DNA of 11,989 bases, from NCBI GenBank assembly GCA_026770615.1, contig MU631492.1, forward strand, positions 44,535 through 56,523. The letters run 5' to 3'. The notes beneath the pieces are model-generated. The model was not told the origin of the DNA and ran no database searches. It saw only the letters and a list, made by a program, of their open reading frames with translations. This stretch comes from Pavlovales sp. CCMP2436 (Eukaryota > Haptophyta > Pavlovophyceae > Pavlovales). Shown in pieces: positions 6,040 through 11,989 of the stretch (the stretch's first letter is position 1; the number at the start of each line of letters is the position of its first letter). A program made the translations under genes and the position numbers.

Positions 6040-7296
6040 TCAAGGGATATTATTTTTGTGCAATCCAAATACGACAGATATTGCCGCCCTGGCTTTAGGT
6101 GAGGTGAGGTCGCCGTATCGAGCCCTTATAGGATCAAGCAGGCTTGCGTAAGTGATCAACCTCTGCCTCTGTGTAGAAACTTCAAGATCAGTCTTCGAAG
6201 GCAACCTTCGCTTATCAGACATCTCCCACATCATTTTCATCTGCTCCTCTGTGAATTTGATACCGAGACTTTCCACCTCCCCTTGGCGTTTCATAAATGC
6301 CTTTATGACTGGCTGTTCGCCCCTTGAAGAAGAACCAGTCCCCGACCCAGACGAAGCGGCCCCCGACGATTTACTGGGTGAATCAAAACCAGTCACCCGG
6401 CGTGTTGGTGGAGCTGGTCCGCCTGTAATAGCCGTCTCCGGAAAGTTCGGTGGTGTGTTAGGTGCGGGGGTAGGGGGTGTGTACGTTAGTCTAGGTGGCT
6501 GAGACGTCATCGTAGATTGGGGGGAGCTAGAAAATCCAGGTGGAAGGGGTGGACCAGCAAAGATCCTCGGAGGAGGAGCCGCAGGTTGCGTAAAACTACC
6601 AAGTGTCATGGGAGGATTCACGATAAATCCACGCCCCTCGCGACGTACCTGCCTTGGTATCATGGCGAGCACGCCAGTTGGGGCTGGTGCGGCTTGTGCG
6701 GCTTGTGCGGCTGGTACGGCTGGTGCGGCTGGTGAGCGCGGTTGGGTGCGTAAGTCTGGCGGTAAAACACCACTGGAATCTGGGACCAAAGGTGTACCCG
6801 TTGTAGAAGAGGGTGGAACTCTACTATAAAAAACTTGATCGCCTCGCCCACCAGATACGGCTCCACGTGGATTTGCGAAGCCTTGTGTGGTGTTACTGTT
6901 TGAGGGTCTATCCCGTCCACTTAGCAACGGTGGTCGCGCTGGTATTATAGCTCGATTCAATGTAGGCTGTCCACTCACATTGTTGAGTACGTCATCATAC
7001 ACCCCTGCGTCTTGGAATGCGGTATATATATTTTTGGGTTCGCGTGGGAGGCGAGGAAGGTCGATTTGCGGTATGGTGTCGATTAGAATGGGGCGAACAC
7101 TGTACACCAAGTACTCACTGAACTCGTGGTGACGTGGACCCGTCATGTACGTGGGCGCGATCTTGCCCTTTTGGAAAATCGGGTGCATAGCTCCATCGTA
7201 CGGCCTACCGTTCAACAAGTAATGCGTGACTCTGTGTCGAGGGTCTGTATCCGTTAGCGCGAGAAGCCTATCGCGGTTGAGATTGTTCACTGCCAT
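6040..7296 (-). CDS. Proline-rich protein with ordered ends, unrecognised
   Basis: A 418-aa protein of unknown family. The N-terminal about 110 residues look folded and rich in His/Tyr/Arg (for example HYLLNGRPYDGAMHPIFQKG and HHEFSEYLVYSVRP). Residues about 115-330 are Pro/Ala/Ser/Gly-rich and probably disordered, including an Ala-Gln-Pro repeat around 190-207. The C-terminal about 85 residues look helical and charged (GIKFTEEQMKMMWEMSDKRR, then LLDPIRARYGDL). It sits between the ATPase and the fibre-like gene, starts 27 bp beyond the ATPase stop, and has its promoter box overlapping that stop. Position suggests a structural or assembly role such as a scaffold, capsid-membrane linker or fibre adaptor, but no sequence feature proves this. 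Confidence 0.75.
   Translation of the reverse strand: MAVNNLNRDRLLALTDTDPRHRVTHYLLNGRPYDGAMHPIFQKGKIAPTYMTGPRHHEFSEYLVYSVRPILIDTIPQIDLPRLPREPKNIYTAFQDAGVYDDVLNNVSGQPTLNRAIIPARPPLLSGRDRPSNSNTTQGFANPRGAVSGGRGDQVFYSRVPPSSTTGTPLVPDSSGVLPPDLRTQPRSPAAPAVPAAQAAQAAPAPTGVLAMIPRQVRREGRGFIVNPPMTLGSFTQPAAPPPRIFAGPPLPPGFSSSPQSTMTSQPPRLTYTPPTPAPNTPPNFPETAITGGPAPPTRRVTGFDSPSKSSGAASSGSGTGSSSRGEQPVIKAFMKRQGEVESLGIKFTEEQMKMMWEMSDKRRLPSKTDLEVSTQRQRLITYASLLDPIRARYGDLTSPKARAAISVVFGLHKNNIP
6683..6732. repeat. Short GYGCGGCTK tandem repeat inside the proline-rich gene
   Basis: About five to six 9-bp units of the type GGTGCGGCT or TGTGCGGCT, with one TACGGCT variant, encode Ala/Gln/Pro on the - strand. The unit length keeps the reading frame, so length variation would be tolerated in the disordered linker. 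Confidence 0.7.
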
Positions 7297-7317
7297 TGAT
7301 GTCTGTACTCTGTACCA

Positions 7318-7328
7318 AGATTTTATTT
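7318..7328 (-). promoter_or_regulatory. Promoter-like box of the proline-rich gene
   Basis: On the - strand AAATAAAATCT lies 21 nt before the ATG at 7296 and overlaps the stop codon of the upstream ATPase gene. Confidence 0.65.
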
Positions 7329-8084
7329 TAGTCTGTAAGTGAGCTTTGCGAATTTGTTGTAAATGAGAGCGTTCCCGACGTCTATAAACATGAACTGGTG
7401 CGAGTCTCCTCCAGGCTTGAAAACGTGGTTGTACAGCTCTTGAAACTCAATTTTACTACGTGGCACTAGCTCGTCTCTGATGCTTTCCAGCTCTCGTAAA
7501 TTAGAAACACGAAATAAAAAGAGGGCGCTAACCAGCTTACGGATAGTTAGCGGAATCGAACGATACGTCTGACTGATAACCCAAACACTCACCCGCAAGT
7601 GGCGACGATTTGATATTAATTTTTCAAGTGCCGATCTAAGCTGATTTTCTTTAAGGCTCGACATGAAATCGTCTATGATAATTAGCGAGTTTTGCTTCTT
7701 CTTAGACGCAGCCTCGAGCTTTACAATCACTGCATCGAGTGTTGTCTTATCAAGCTCGTGGCTTACTTTGTCGTGATTTTTGAAAGGTGAGTCGCTCATC
7801 GATGCGAAGGACGTAGCAGGCACAAACAACCAGACGTGATCAAATACCCCGTTGTACACCTTTGGAGATGTCTGTGTAAGCATGGCTGTGGACAGGCTCG
7901 TTTTACCAGATCTCGGCGGTCCTAAGAAGCATGCAAACATGTGTTGCGCGGGTAAGGGCGACGGGATGTCACCTAGAGCGTTGTCGACATCAAATCGGGG
8001 AATCGTCAGCTGTATATTGTTGGTCTCCTCTATAACTTTATCGGTCGATTTATTTTCCAGGTCTTCCTTGGTATTTACTTCCAT
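7323..8084 (-). CDS. A32-like (FtsK/HerA-type) genome packaging ATPase
   Basis: A 253-aa P-loop ATPase of the size usual for DJR-virus packaging ATPases. Walker A is FLGPPRSGKTS (53-63; Lys61, Thr62) and Walker B is SLIIIDDFMS (133-142; Asp138, Asp139). A sensor-like segment WVISQTYRSIP (168-178) is followed by the beta strand ALFLFRVSN (187-195), as in the poxvirus A32/PLV/virophage ATPase family. The N-terminal about 25 residues are charged and probably disordered. The established role of the family is ATP-driven packaging of viral dsDNA into preformed capsids. It is transcribed away from the penton-MCP block, 36 bp downstream of the 159-aa gene. No alternative assignment is competitive. 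Confidence 0.93.
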   Translation of the reverse strand: MEVNTKEDLENKSTDKVIEETNNIQLTIPRFDVDNALGDIPSPLPAQHMFACFLGPPRSGKTSLSTAMLTQTSPKVYNGVFDHVWLFVPATSFASMSDSPFKNHDKVSHELDKTTLDAVIVKLEAASKKKQNSLIIIDDFMSSLKENQLRSALEKLISNRRHLRVSVWVISQTYRSIPLTIRKLVSALFLFRVSNLRELESIRDELVPRSKIEFQELYNHVFKPGGDSHQFMFIDVGNALIYNKFAKLTYRLK

Positions 8085-8102
8085 TTTGAATCTATATAAT
8101 AC

Positions 8103-8113
8103 AGATATTTTTT
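8103..8113 (-). promoter_or_regulatory. Promoter-like box of the ATPase gene
   Basis: On the - strand AAAAAATATCT, at the end of an A14 run, lies 18 nt before the ATG, in the 36-bp gap after the preceding gene. A TATATAG sequence follows between the box and the ATG. Confidence 0.55.
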
Positions 8114-8120
8114 TTTTTTT

Positions 8121-8600
8121 TCACACGTAACGAATCGATATAGCCGGCTTCTCGAAGTAGCGGAATGTAGGGGGTCCTACTACTACGCTCGAAGAACCCT
8201 CCGTCTCGTGAGCTTGCTGGACTGGTGGAGCCGCTTGTGGTACCGGTGGTGCTGGAGTGGCAGTGAAGCCATATTTTGCCGACAGCTTAATTGCAAGTGC
8301 GTACTCATCGAGTGCGGCTTTTTCGCGTGCTTTTTCATCAGAAGCCGCAACCCTGAGTGCTTTGGCGTCAGCGAGAATTTGCACTCTCCGTTTATTAGCA
8401 GCCAAATAATTGAGTTTCTGCTTCTCGCTTGGGATGCGTTTTGGCTTGACAGGCGGGGGTGCGTCTGGGGTAACAGTCGAGGCTGGCGGGGTGGTGACCG
8501 GTGTGGGTTCGATAGTGACTTTTTCGATTGTTAGCGGTATGTGATGCTCGGCAATGGAAACTGTCGACGGTTCCTCGGTGACTTTGCTCTTTTTCTCCAT
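8121..8600 (-). CDS. Small Pro/Ala-rich protein with a basic helical centre, unrecognised
   Basis: A 159-aa protein with three parts. Residues 1-55 are Thr/Pro/Val-rich and probably disordered. Residues about 55-112 are highly charged, Lys/Arg/Ala-rich and helix-prone (SEKQKLNYLAANKRRVQ, then DEKAREKAALDEYALAIKL). Residues 113-159 are a Pro/Ala/Gln-rich tail ending in an aromatic/basic segment (FRYFEKPAISIRYV). It is the first gene of the leftward block, divergent from the penton gene, and has a clear promoter box 27 nt upstream. The basic helix could bind DNA or another virion protein; a core or scaffold protein is a guess only. Confidence 0.7.
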   Translation of the reverse strand: MEKKSKVTEEPSTVSIAEHHIPLTIEKVTIEPTPVTTPPASTVTPDAPPPVKPKRIPSEKQKLNYLAANKRRVQILADAKALRVAASDEKAREKAALDEYALAIKLSAKYGFTATPAPPVPQAAPPVQQAHETEGSSSVVVGPPTFRYFEKPAISIRYV

Positions 8601-8627
8601 GACAAATATATCTATATCAATACCTTT

Positions 8628-8638
8628 AGATTTTTATT
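8628..8638 (-). promoter_or_regulatory. Promoter-like box of the 159-aa gene
   Basis: On the - strand AATAAAAATCT lies 27 nt before the ATG at 8600, almost identical to the box before MCP. Confidence 0.7.
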
Positions 8639-8673
8639 CATCCTCGGCACTTAACTTTCTTTAGTCTACAATT

Positions 8674-8685
8674 AAATAAAAATAT
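8674..8685 (+). promoter_or_regulatory. Promoter-like box that sets the penton start
   Basis: AAATAAAAATAT lies 24 nt before the ATG at 8710 but only 6 nt before an in-frame ATG at 8692. Spacing at the other genes favours 8710 as the real start. Confidence 0.7.
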
Positions 8686-8709
8686 ATACGCATGCTATAT
8701 CGTCTCATA

Positions 8710-9483
8710 ATGGTGCTACACCGCCTCTATCTCTCTAGCGACCAAGCAGATAAGTACCCACTGGGAGTCGACCGTACTGACAACGTCGTATTCGATCCAT
8801 CACCAGGTATCTCACTCTCAGGAAGGAAATCCATGTATGTACGTCTCGAGTCGTGTTCGATTCCAATTATTCAGCCAAATGTGAACTCAGCAAATAACAC
8901 CTTCGTGCTGCTCCTTGCCGGGGACGAGCTTTCGGTCGTTACAATCCCTTCGGCGCAGTATACGAGCGGGGAGACCCTTTCCAGCGCGATCAACTCTACT
9001 TCGCAAATGATTGCCGCGGGTGTGAGCTCTTCATTCGACTCGGCAACTAATAAGTTCACGTTTGCACACAGTCAAGGCGGCAATATCTCGGTAGCGACTA
9101 ACGAGACCACAACCGCCCACAAAATTTTAGGGATGAACCAAAACTTCAATATCACAATTCCTTCTGGCACCCCTACGACTGCACCGCGCATGATCGACCT
9201 AGGTGGGGCCCGCGCTGTCATAGTGGCGAGTGAGAGTTTCGAGTTGGACGTGCAAGACTCGCTCAGCCGCAAGGGAGAGAACACTACCAATCTTCTTGCA
9301 TCCGTGCCTGTGAACGTTGCATATGGCGATATACAGGTCTTCAAATCCGACTCGGCCCCGTATATGAACGCACGCCGAAGAAACCTTAGCAGTGTGGTGA
9401 TAGCTCTTTTAGACGAGAACCAGCTGCCTTACAACACACAAGGGTTATCATGGACTGTGGTGCTCGACGTCATGATCGACTAG
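8710..9483 (+). CDS. Penton (minor capsid) protein, single-jelly-roll-like
   Basis: A 257-aa protein starting MVLHRLYLSSDQADKY at 8710; an in-frame ATG at 8692 would add six residues but sits too close to the promoter box. The N-terminal half has the pattern seen in PLV/virophage-type minor capsid proteins: a strand (SMYVRLESCSIPI), a hydrophobic strand (NTFVLLL), then a segment of the form ITIPxGxYT-x-LxxAIN (here VTIPSAQYTSGETLSSAINS), a strand ending in TNKFTF, and a HKILGM turn. The C-terminal half is beta-rich. The established role is to form the pentameric vertices of a DJR capsid. The gene lies just upstream of the small basic protein and MCP, as expected for a morphogenesis module. 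The assignment rests on pattern, size and position, not on an alignment. Confidence 0.78.
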   Translation: MVLHRLYLSSDQADKYPLGVDRTDNVVFDPSPGISLSGRKSMYVRLESCSIPIIQPNVNSANNTFVLLLAGDELSVVTIPSAQYTSGETLSSAINSTSQMIAAGVSSSFDSATNKFTFAHSQGGNISVATNETTTAHKILGMNQNFNITIPSGTPTTAPRMIDLGGARAVIVASESFELDVQDSLSRKGENTTNLLASVPVNVAYGDIQVFKSDSAPYMNARRRNLSSVVIALLDENQLPYNTQGLSWTVVLDVMID

Positions 9484-9495
9484 CAACTTGTTTTC

Positions 9496-9506
9496 GATAA
9501 ATATCT
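9496..9506 (+). promoter_or_regulatory. Promoter-like box that sets the small basic protein start
   Basis: GATAAATATCT lies 28 nt before the ATG at 9535 and 7 nt before the in-frame ATG at 9514. The spacing rule favours 9535. Confidence 0.5.
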
Positions 9507-9534
9507 TGTGTAAATGTACACTCACGAGAGACAA

Positions 9535-9879
9535 ATGAATTGGGGTAGATTCGGTCGCAGTATTGCCCGTTGGGGCTCAAACGCTTTGCCGAAATTCCAG
9601 CAGTTCGGGCGCTCGTCCGGTAACTTCTTACACAACGCGGCTTCCACGGTTAGCAAAATCGCTCAGAACGCACGTCTTGGGCTTACTGCAATCGAGAATA
9701 GTGAGCTTGGGCGTATTCCGGGTGCTGGTGAGGCTCTGGGGTTCGGACGTGATGTATTGAATGGTCTTTCTGCGGGCGCACGTGTTGCCGGACAGGTCGG
9801 CAATATAGCAAGTGGTTTGGGAGCCAGCAAAGAGCTACGGGGGCTAACGAGCCAGTTTGAGCGCATGGCCAACTCATAA
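9535..9879 (+). CDS. Small basic amphipathic protein between penton and MCP
   Basis: A 114-aa protein, assuming the start at 9535; an upstream in-frame ATG at 9514 would add seven residues. It is basic and Gly/Ala/Ser/Arg-rich. The N-terminal segment (MNWGRFGRSIARWGSNALPK) and residues about 31-50 (FLHNAASTVSKIAQNARLGL) fit amphipathic helices. The second half is a Gly/Ala-rich hydrophobic stretch (GLSAGARVAGQVGNIASGLG). No catalytic motif is seen. Its place inside the capsid block suggests a virion component lining or gluing the capsid, or a membrane-active or DNA-condensing peptide, by analogy with small accessory capsid proteins of other DJR viruses. That analogy is inference. Confidence 0.72.
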   Translation: MNWGRFGRSIARWGSNALPKFQQFGRSSGNFLHNAASTVSKIAQNARLGLTAIENSELGRIPGAGEALGFGRDVLNGLSAGARVAGQVGNIASGLGASKELRGLTSQFERMANS

Positions 9880-9921
9880 TATAGCTGACGCCATTGGAGT
9901 CGTTTAACAAAAAAAAATTCG

Positions 9922-9933
9922 AAATAAAAATCT
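9922..9933 (+). promoter_or_regulatory. Promoter-like box of MCP
   Basis: AAATAAAAATCT lies 26 nt before the ATG at 9960. The longer ORF from 9894 would place this box inside the coding sequence, which argues for the start at 9960. Confidence 0.72.
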
Positions 9934-9959
9934 TGACTCCTTATACAAAGCAAAATTCA

Positions 9960-11222
9960 ATGGAGGCAATTCCGAGCTATTATCAGTATGAACCGCGCCC
10001 GCTCGCACCGCCCGTCGAGATGCTTCGGCACTACCTGACTAGCTCTAGTGGGAGTGGTCCGGTGACCGGAGGCGGAAAGCTCACATTCGACATACAAGCG
10101 GGTCTCCCAGGTCTCCACCTCGATGGCTCACAGACCGTGTTGTCGTATACGATCGTAAACGGAAACGCGACACCAATAGTACTCGATGGCGGTGCAATTT
10201 CTATGATTGCCTCGGTTGACGTGTTTTTCGGCAGTCAGCATCTCAGCTCGATCTCAGAATTCGGTTCGCTGTTTTCGATCATTCAAGATTTTACCACTGA
10301 CTTGGACTCGCTTCGTTCAAGCGGTACCATGCGGGGTGTCGCCGATTTCAGCTGCACTGATAATTCCGCGGCAGAGATCGTGAAATCGTACTACTCTCGT
10401 GCGGGTGCCACCATTGCCGCAGGAGAGTCTCTGACTGTAGCGCTTCCGCTAATGAACATGCTCGGCACACTCGCCCTAAAGGCAATCCCCCTATCTTCTC
10501 TACGTGAAAGCATTCGCCTGGAATGTAAATTGGCACCGAGTGTTGACTGGGGGACTTATGATAATGCCACGGCTTCAAATTCTGGGGTGACTGTAACGAA
10601 CGCTAAGCTGCATCTTACCGAAGTACGGATTGACGCTGCCATAGAGACCGCTATGTACCAGGCCCTCGGTGGGGTTGTTACCGTACCTTGTTTTGATTTT
10701 TCTCATTTTCGCAGCACCGTAAGTGCTAACGCAGGATTTATTTCTATGCAGGTACCAGTGCGTGTGAGCTCCGCGTGCAACATCTTCGTGAGTTTCAAAG
10801 AAAGCGCAGACGCAAATCCACACCTCACCAAAACAGTCACAAAGCGTACTCGCGCCGGATGCAAAAATTACAGATTCCGTTTGGGCGCCATGGTGGTCCC
10901 TCAGTCCGCGATCGACACCACAGGCAGCGCTGCCGAGGCACGCTTCGAGCTATCGAAGGCACTCGGTTCAGGTATCTCCGACGCCTCGGCTCGCTCGTGT
11001 ATCAGCTCTGTGGAATACGTGAACGACGGCTTTTGCATCGGTCTTGCCCTGCAGGCTTTCCCGCAGAGCGACTCGCTATCGGACGGTGTGAGCACCCAGC
11101 TAATGCATGTGGTCTTCGAAGCCCAGATTGCTGCTGATAATCCTGCCCTAATGGTTGACGTCTGGGTACAGCACGAGAAGATCCTGGTCGCGCAGCAAGG
11201 CCTCCTGTCCTACCAGTCGTAA
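9960..11222 (+). CDS. MCP: Major capsid protein, double jelly-roll
   Basis: A 420-aa protein starting MEAIPSYYQYEP. First jelly-roll: ISMIASVDVFFGSQHLSSIS with EFGSLFSIIQD (80-110) matches the DJR-MCP pattern of a strand, a Gly turn and a helix over the tower base. AAGESLTVALPLMNMLG with LKAIPLSSLRESIRLECKLA (153-192) matches the conserved Gly-x-iPL-x-x-L-x-x-xI-x-LE segment of PLV-like MCPs. Second jelly-roll: NYRFRLGAMVVPQS (303-316), SVEYVNDGFCIGLALQ (350-365) and the terminal MVDVWVQHEKILVAQQG (398-414). The length is near the short end for PLV MCPs. Trimers of such proteins build pseudo-hexameric capsomers. It is the last gene of the rightward block and has a strong promoter box, fitting late high expression. 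Confidence 0.87.
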   Translation: MEAIPSYYQYEPRPLAPPVEMLRHYLTSSSGSGPVTGGGKLTFDIQAGLPGLHLDGSQTVLSYTIVNGNATPIVLDGGAISMIASVDVFFGSQHLSSISEFGSLFSIIQDFTTDLDSLRSSGTMRGVADFSCTDNSAAEIVKSYYSRAGATIAAGESLTVALPLMNMLGTLALKAIPLSSLRESIRLECKLAPSVDWGTYDNATASNSGVTVTNAKLHLTEVRIDAAIETAMYQALGGVVTVPCFDFSHFRSTVSANAGFISMQVPVRVSSACNIFVSFKESADANPHLTKTVTKRTRAGCKNYRFRLGAMVVPQSAIDTTGSAAEARFELSKALGSGISDASARSCISSVEYVNDGFCIGLALQAFPQSDSLSDGVSTQLMHVVFEAQIAADNPALMVDVWVQHEKILVAQQGLLSYQS

Positions 11223-11261
11223 AAGCCACTAAAAAGCCACTAAAAGCCATTAAAAAACCAT
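11220..11261 (+). repeat. TAAAAAGCCAY short tandem repeats at the MCP stop
   Basis: Four units of 10-11 nt (TAAAAGCCAC, TAAAAAGCCAC, TAAAAGCCAT, TAAAAAACCAT) begin with the MCP stop codon itself. Because the units are 10-11 nt long, they place stop triplets in all frames after MCP. A run of related AAGACC-containing units follows (about 11273-11310). A 3' UTR or transcript-end element is possible. Confidence 0.7.
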
Positions 11262-11380
11262 AAATACTCACTAAGACCCCTGCAAGACCCCTTCCAAGAC
11301 CTTCCAGACCCACCAAGATCCGCACGACAAACATCGTCTTATTACGGATAAATGTGCTGTGTTACGTATCCCTCGCTGAG

Positions 11381-11425
11381 GTGTGCTATATACGAGTATC
11401 CAGGGGTGTGCTATTCCGGTAGCCC
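11381..11425 (+). repeat. Iteron-like repeats, left pair
   Basis: A degenerate copy (11381-11400, GTGTGCTATATACGAGTATC) is followed 25 bp later by a good copy (11406-11425, GTGTGCTATTCCGGTAGCCC). The good copy recurs exactly at 11744. Its core GCTA-TTCCGG-TAGC has short dyad arms. Confidence 0.75.
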
Positions 11426-11711
11426 CCTGAAATTTCCATGTACTTTTTTCCAACGGACCGCACAGGCACACAGACGGTTTTCAGCACTCGCCCAGGCTCC
11501 AGATCGATCGCCACAACCCCCCTGACGAACTTTGTGAGCGCCACCCATGCCCTTACCTCATTTGACGTTTTTTCAAAGTGGTCTTACTCGGCGATAAATT
11601 GAGCGGGGTTGACTCCCAGGCCTACCACCCACCACAGGGGTCCTGCCACGCCTCCCCAGGCCTCAGGTTGCCCGAGTTTTGCCACAGAAGGCCTATATTG
11701 AGCAACCCCGG

Positions 11712-11795
11712 CTGTGCTATACTCGGTAGCCCTAACGGTTATTGTGTGCTATTCCGGTAGCCCTAACGGTTACGTGTGCTATTACGGTAGCCCTA
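11712..11795 (+). repeat. Iteron-like repeats, right array of three about 30-bp units
   Basis: Three units start at 11712, 11744 and 11774 with periods of 32 and 30 bp. The shared sequence is STGTGCTATNNCGGTAGCCCTAA, and the first two continue with CGGTTA. Variation falls in the spacer between the GCTA and TAGC dyad arms (ACTCGG, TTCCGG, TTACGG). Such arrays of a conserved dyad can bind a replication initiator or regulator. Confidence 0.85.
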
Positions 11796-11816
11796 AGGCC
11801 TTTTTGAGGCCTATAT
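11796..11816. repeat. AGGCCT hairpin-forming pair next to the iterons
   Basis: AGGCC-TTTTTGA-GGCCT can form a 5-bp stem with a 7-nt loop immediately after the last iteron. The AGGCCTATAT end also occurs as a direct repeat at 11689-11698. Confidence 0.5.
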
Positions 11817-11989
11817 AGTTTTTGGCTATTTACGAAATCTTAGTTATTTTTTCAGCCAGTCTCACAAGTACATAATTTAAAAGTCATGACTATACCTAGG
11901 ATTTCTACAGTTCAACTGTCTATTTACGACTACTTAATAATCGCCGCTCAAATATGATTTCCCGCACGAGTTTACCGAGTGTAAGTCCG

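Larger units (their letters stand above)
8601..8709. promoter_or_regulatory. Divergent intergenic promoter region
   Basis: These 109 bp separate the leftward block from the rightward penton-MCP block. Each side carries its own copy of the A-rich box, facing outward (8628-8638 on - and 8674-8685 on +). It therefore probably drives both capsid/morphogenesis transcripts. No ORF of its own is supported. Confidence 0.65.
11223..11989. other. Long repeat-bearing noncoding region after MCP
   Basis: About 770 bp with no supported gene; the frames here are short and lack both a promoter box and family resemblance. It contains short tandem repeats (11220-11310), iteron-like repeats (11381-11425 and 11712-11795), five AGGCCT palindromes (11618-11812), and an inverted repeat CGGGGTTG (11604-11611) / CAACCCCG (11703-11710). 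From about 11812 to 11950 the sequence is A/T-rich. An ATG at 11954 stays open for 12 codons to the right edge and could begin another + strand gene, but there is too little to call. The region is a candidate for a replication origin, a control region, or a segment near a genome end. Confidence 0.6.

Noticed and set aside
6152..6502. 116-codon + strand ORF antisense to the proline-rich gene
   Set aside because: Gly/Val-rich complement of a Pro-rich coding stretch; no promoter box.
9894..9959. N-terminal extension of MCP from the ATG at 9894
   Set aside because: The extension is Lys/Ile/Phe-rich translation of an A/T-rich intergenic stretch and contains the promoter-like box; the start at 9960 fits the box spacing.
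11002..11334. 110-codon - strand ORF overlapping the MCP 3' end and the following repeats
   Set aside because: Its C-terminal two thirds are antisense to MCP and its start lies in repeat sequence, with low-complexity Gly/Val/Arg translation.
11381..11795. CRISPR array
   Set aside because: Unit spacing is only 25-32 bp with almost no unique spacer between copies, and the setting is a eukaryotic-type virus; tandem iteron-like repeats explain it better.
11954..11989. Start of another + strand gene at the right edge
   Set aside because: Only 12 codons are visible and the upstream A/T-rich sequence lacks a convincing copy of the box, so it cannot be called.
1..11989. Terminal inverted repeats or target-site duplication marking an integrated element
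   Set aside because: The left edge lies inside a gene and I found no matching inverted sequence at the right end, so neither genome end can be shown in this window.

Overview
The window looks like part of the genome of a small tailless eukaryotic dsDNA virus, or an endogenous copy of one, of the Polinton-like virus (PLV) / Preplasmiviricota type. The basis is the co-occurrence of a double-jelly-roll major capsid protein (MCP), a single-jelly-roll-like penton (minor capsid) protein and an A32/FtsK-HerA-type packaging ATPase. With them are a class-3-lipase-like protein, a large fibre-like protein with a discoidin domain, and an SF1 helicase. No Shine-Dalgarno sequences precede the starts. Instead almost every gene has the same A/T-rich box (about AAATAAAAATMT) 18-28 nt upstream of its ATG, as expected of a virus with its own promoter signal in a eukaryotic cell. 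The host is not identifiable; a protist or microalga is a reasonable guess from known PLVs. Related small DJR-virus lineages (adintoviruses, virophages, yaravirus/mriyavirus-like viruses) cannot be excluded. No DNA polymerase, integrase, protease or terminal inverted repeat is visible, so this is a partial genome.

Layout. (1) 1-2561, + strand: the 3' part of an SF1 helicase gene, cut by the left edge before its Walker A motif. It carries an inserted zinc-binding-like Cys cluster, low-complexity linkers and a C-terminal CoiA-like PD-(D/E)XK nuclease-like domain. Two small unrecognised genes follow, and possibly a third tiny ORF. (2) 2702-8600, - strand: read in transcription order from the right, an Ala/Pro-rich basic protein, the packaging ATPase, a proline-rich protein of unknown role, the 840-aa fibre-like protein and the lipase-like protein. 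(3) 8601-8709: a divergent promoter region. (4) 8710-11222, + strand: penton protein, a small basic amphipathic protein, and MCP, which is a compact morphogenesis block. (5) 11223-11989: about 770 bp without a supported gene, containing short tandem repeats after MCP, about 30-bp iteron-like repeats (core GTGTGCTATNNCGGTAGCCC) and a cluster of AGGCCT palindromes.

Together the MCP, penton and ATPase would build and fill an icosahedral capsid. The fibre-like protein with tandem duplicated domains and a discoidin-like tip is a candidate host-surface ligand. The lipase-like and amphipathic proteins are candidates for membrane passage, and the helicase(-nuclease) for genome replication or processing. 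The shared promoter box fixes the starts of the penton, small basic and MCP genes at internal Met codons rather than at the longest-ORF starts.
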